From Fimbriimonadaceae bacterium (GTDB lineage Bacteria; Armatimonadota; Fimbriimonadia; Fimbriimonadales; Fimbriimonadaceae): DNA of 64,000 nucleotides. How positions within the stretch are numbered: the stretch's first letter is position 1; each line of letters begins with the position of its first letter. Of the stretch, positions 61,556-64,000 are shown piece after piece. The stretch covers positions 186,001 through 250,000 of the forward strand of contig JAHBTB010000001.1 of NCBI GenBank assembly GCA_019638795.1. Reading direction: 5' to 3'. Under the pieces are notes generated by a model, which saw nothing but the letters and a program-made list of their open reading frames with translations, did not search any database and was not told where the DNA came from. The position numbers were made by a program, and so were the translations under genes.

Positions 61556-62235
61556 AGCTCGGTCAGCCAGGCCTTCTGCAACTGGTCAAAGGAGAGTGAT
61601 TTGGCGTGCATGTCCCCGTACAACGTGTTGTAACGGTACCCGCGGAGCTTAAGGCCGAAAAAGAACTCGCTCTCGTTCGCGGTCATCGCGCCGCCGTCGC
61701 CGTGCCAGTGTCCGCCGGCGTCCATCAGGACGTTCACGTCGGCAGGGTACTGGAAGCGGTCTTGGCTGAACGCCTTGAAGGCGATCTCAGTCCGGAAGAA
61801 GTACGACGTGCCGTAGGTCTGGTACATCGAGGGCGAGGTCTGGAAGGGGATGAACGGCCGGTCGTCAAGCACGTTGGTGCCCGAGTCGGCCGGGCAGTGG
61901 AAGACCTCCTTGCTCTTGATGTAAGGCTGGACAGCCTCGTGCAAGTACGGCATATAAGGGATCTGGGACTGGAAGTCGGGGTACTCCGACCAAATCTCCG
62001 AGCGGACCTTGTCGATCGGGTCGACGGCCCAAGGAAACCGGTCGTCGGAGTCGCCCATATAGAGCAGGAGCGCGCTGCCGATCTGCTTCAGGTTGCTCAG
62101 GCACTGGGTTTTCTTGGCTGCCGCCTTGGCCCGGGCGAAGACCGGGAACAGCAGGGCGGCAAGCAAGGCGATGATCGCGACCACCACCAGGAGTTCGATC
62201 ATGGTGAACGCCTTTTGTCCGCGTGACAGTGCCAC
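61552..62235 (-). CDS. Prepilin-type N-terminal / DUF1559-like pseudopilin
   Basis: The protein has 227 residues from a GTG. The class III signal is GQKAF then [19 protein letters not shown] with the conserved Glu. [21 protein letters not shown] is the common H-X9-DG family segment. The last part has [10 protein letters not shown], an H-x-DG-like end. A TATTCT -10-like box lies exactly 6 nt before the GTG. It is followed by amidohydrolase and ATL genes with overlaps, an unlikely functional trio that needs checking. Confidence 0.88.
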   Translation of the reverse strand: MALSRGQKAFTMIELLVVVAIIALLAALLFPVFARAKAAAKKTQCLSNLKQIGSALLLYMGDSDDRFPWAVDPIDKVRSEIWSEYPDFQSQIPYMPYLHEAVQPYIKSKEVFHCPADSGTNVLDDRPFIPFQTSPSMYQTYGTSYFFRTEIAFKAFSQDRFQYPADVNVLMDAGGHWHGDGGAMTANESEFFFGLKLRGYRYNTLYGDMHAKSLSFDQLQKAWLTEL

Positions 62236-62241
62236 GTCACA

Positions 62242-62247
62242 AGAATA
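62242..62247 (-). promoter_or_regulatory. -10-like box (TATTCT) for the pseudopilin gene
   Basis: TATTCT on the minus strand ends 6 nt before the GTG, the same leaderless-type layout as at other genes in the window. Confidence 0.45.
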
Positions 62248-62360
62248 CGCCGTGGGAGGGCCGTCGGTGCCGGAAACCATTTCCCTGCCCCGTCCGTTAT
62301 GAGGTTCCGAGGCACCGCCCATGGCCCAAGTGGGTCCGGCTGGTACTCTGGACAGCTTCA

Positions 62361-63365
62361 ATGCAGCGCGCTTCCAAGCCCGTCAAATGGAAAAAGGTCG
62401 TCGGGACGACGTTCTACGTGCTTGGCCTCGTGCTCGTGCTCGCGGTCTTCTCCGTCTTCGCCTGGCTGAAGTCCGGAAGCGTCACCAGCAAGATCGTCAG
62501 TAAGGTCTTCACCTTCAACCCGAAGCCGCCTGCCGAGGCCTTCCGGGGTGAGAACGGGCCCCTCGACCACTTGACGGTCCTCGTCCTGGGCTGCGACGAA
62601 GACCTGACCACGGGCGGGGCCAAGGTCACCAACGCCAACGCGCGCAGCGACATGATGCTTGTCGCCCGCCTCGATTTCGCCAACAACGAGATCACCGCAT
62701 TGTCGGTGCCCCGTGACCTGGAGTTCAACCTCTCGACCTACGACAACAAGGTCCACAAGATGAACGCGTTCCACGCCTACGGCGGCGACGCCCTCACCAC
62801 CGAGGCCGTGGAGGCCCTGCTCGGCATCAAGGTGGACCGGACGACCACGATCAACTTTGAGGCGTTCCAGAACATCGTCGACATGCTGGGTGGAGTCACG
62901 GTCGACGTCGACAAGGACATGAAGTACACCGACCGGGCCGGCAACTTGTTCATCAACCTCAAGAAGGGCGAGCAAAAGCTGAACGGCTACAAGGCGATGG
63001 GCTTCGTCCGTTTCCGTCACAACGACAGCGACTACGCCCGCCAAGAGAGGCAGAAGCAGTTCCTCGTCGCGATGAAGAACCAGGCCTTGGCCAACTTCTG
63101 GGTCATGCCCGGCGCCCTTGACAAGGCGATGGCCCTGGCCGGCGGCGAGTTCAATGCGGACGAGTTTTCTTCCTTGATCCTCTTCGCCAAGGGGGTCAAG
63201 CCCGCCGACATCCGGATGGGGATGGTGCCCGTCACCGAGAAAGACCGCAGGGTCCGGCTTGACAAATCCAAGCTGAAGGACGCCCTTGTCGCCTTCGACT
63301 TTATCGAGGGCCCCGAGCCGAAGGTCGCCGAAAAGAAGCCGGCCAAGGGGACGCCCCGAGCGTGA
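62361..63365 (+). CDS. LytR-CpsA-Psr (LCP) family protein
   Basis: The protein has 334 residues. One N-terminal transmembrane helix (about 15-35) leads to an extracytoplasmic LCP domain: [46 protein letters not shown], and [23 protein letters not shown] enzymes transfer polyisoprenoid-linked glycopolymers to peptidoglycan. The basic and acidic residues of the pyrophosphate pocket look kept. It is divergent from the pseudopilin gene, and the next gene is coupled (GTGA). Confidence 0.9.
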   Translation: MQRASKPVKWKKVVGTTFYVLGLVLVLAVFSVFAWLKSGSVTSKIVSKVFTFNPKPPAEAFRGENGPLDHLTVLVLGCDEDLTTGGAKVTNANARSDMMLVARLDFANNEITALSVPRDLEFNLSTYDNKVHKMNAFHAYGGDALTTEAVEALLGIKVDRTTTINFEAFQNIVDMLGGVTVDVDKDMKYTDRAGNLFINLKKGEQKLNGYKAMGFVRFRHNDSDYARQERQKQFLVAMKNQALANFWVMPGALDKAMALAGGEFNADEFSSLILFAKGVKPADIRMGMVPVTEKDRRVRLDKSKLKDALVAFDFIEGPEPKVAEKKPAKGTPRA

Positions 63366-64000
63366 TCCTGGCCACCGAAGCCTACGACCCGGACGCGCCA
63401 GAGGGCTCCAAGCCGCGCGGCTCCGACTACATCAGCGGCAAGGACCTCCGCTGGATCGCCCTGATCCTTGTCGTCCTCGCCGCCCTCGGCTATCCCATCT
63501 ACAACCACATGCGCGAGGACAGCCAGCGCACGATCTGCAAACGGAACCTGAGCGCGATCAGCAAGGCCGTCATCGGCTACGCCGAGGTGTATGACGGCCG
63601 CTACCCCCCTCTCTACGTCGAGGGGGACAACCAGACCCCGTACCTTGACAAGGGCAAGCCGATCGTCTGGGCGAGCACCGTCTCCGCATACATGTCCAGC
63701 TACGGCACGTTCACGTGCCCGGCGGCCAGCAAGGAAGAGGCCACCCACATCCACACCCAGACCAAGGACGGCCCCGGCGAGGCCGATCTGACCTATGGGA
63801 TGTACGGCCCCCTTGCCACCCGCCCTGAACAAGAGGTCGCCCGCCCCGAAAGCACGGTCTTGGTCACCGAGACCGCGAACATGGGGGCGCGCAAGACCTT
63901 CGCGCCGGTCGACTTCCAGAACAGCAAGTCCGAGGTCGTCCCGTTCAACGGCTTTCTCGTCGGGTGGGACAACAGCAACTTCACGTGGGACGAGAAGACC
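63362..64000 (+). CDS. Pseudopilin-like secreted protein, 3' partial
   Basis: 213 codons are visible and the frame is open to the window end. The GTG overlaps the LCP stop. A single hydrophobic helix (about residues 36-50, ALILVVLAALGYPIYN) is followed by QRTICKRNLSAISKAVIGYAEVYDGRYPP. That is the segment found after the helix in DUF1559/type II secretion proteins, but here the usual prepilin leader and FTLIEL motif are missing. It may be a relative with a non-cleaved membrane anchor. A CPAASKEE segment resembles the FxCP motif of the family. Confidence 0.7.
   Translation, partial: MILATEAYDPDAPEGSKPRGSDYISGKDLRWIALILVVLAALGYPIYNHMREDSQRTICKRNLSAISKAVIGYAEVYDGRYPPLYVEGDNQTPYLDKGKPIVWASTVSAYMSSYGTFTCPAASKEEATHIHTQTKDGPGEADLTYGMYGPLATRPEQEVARPESTVLVTETANMGARKTFAPVDFQNSKSEVVPFNGFLVGWDNSNFTWDEKT

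Overview
The window is GC-rich bacterial chromosome, almost wall-to-wall coding on both strands. My best guess is a Gram-negative (diderm) member of Armatimonadota, probably Fimbriimonadia-like. The reasons are several prepilin-type N-terminal/DUF1559-like proteins, a PEP-CTERM protein, a PagL-type outer-membrane lipid A deacylase, a sorbosone-dehydrogenase/DUF1080 multidomain protein, many glycosidases, and frequent TTG/GTG starts overlapping the preceding stop. The phylum assignment is inference; no rRNA gene is present to test it.

Layout. 1-5.4 kb: the 3' end of a large secreted DUF1080 protein, a MOSC protein, solitary rpsD and a PilZ-like gene. 5.4-11.5 kb: a minus-strand Mu-like phage head cassette (protease/scaffold, decoration protein, major capsid, two small membrane proteins, two connector-like proteins, then terminase and portal). 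tRNA-Trp(CCA) and its terminator sit inside it, just before terminase. 11.6-16.2 kb: PEP-CTERM protein, trpS, an M50 protease, lysA and an unknown membrane protein. 16.2-27.5 kb: a carbohydrate region with a Gfo/Idh/MocA oxidoreductase, GH20 hexosaminidase, GH2 beta-mannosidase, lipoprotein, pseudopilin and GntR/LacI-type regulator, divergent from a GH5-like glycosidase and a phytanoyl-CoA dioxygenase-family gene.

27.6-38.9 kb: a STAS-like protein, tig-clpP-clpX behind a good promoter, an exported CPxC protein coupled to a TIGR01777 epimerase, an HDAC/AcuC-type deacetylase, ubiX, pckA, a pterin dehydratase, aroC and an orphan pstB. 39-49.9 kb: a PAS/GAF-like protein behind a possibly structured leader, cutC, a GH13 amylase, then an overlapping chain of TlpA-like protein, miaA, hfq, dapF and an Mpv17-like protein. 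A HAD hydrolase, a sugar isomerase-like protein, a second TlpA-like protein and a HisC-like aminotransferase follow. 50-56.6 kb: an S10/spc ribosomal cluster that starts at rplC (no rpsJ) and stops at rplE. 56.9-64 kb: der, PagL-tgt, and a pseudopilin-amidohydrolase-ATL operon divergent from an LCP gene and a second, truncated pseudopilin-like gene.

The most unusual observations are: a tRNA-guanine transglycosylase lacking all three cysteine zinc ligands; a rotated phage head cassette with a host-type tRNA and terminator inside it; a recurring promoter layout in which a TAnnnT -10 box lies 6-8 nt from the start codon, predicting leaderless mRNAs; a bacterial Mpv17/PMP22-family protein; and the truncated ribosomal protein cluster.
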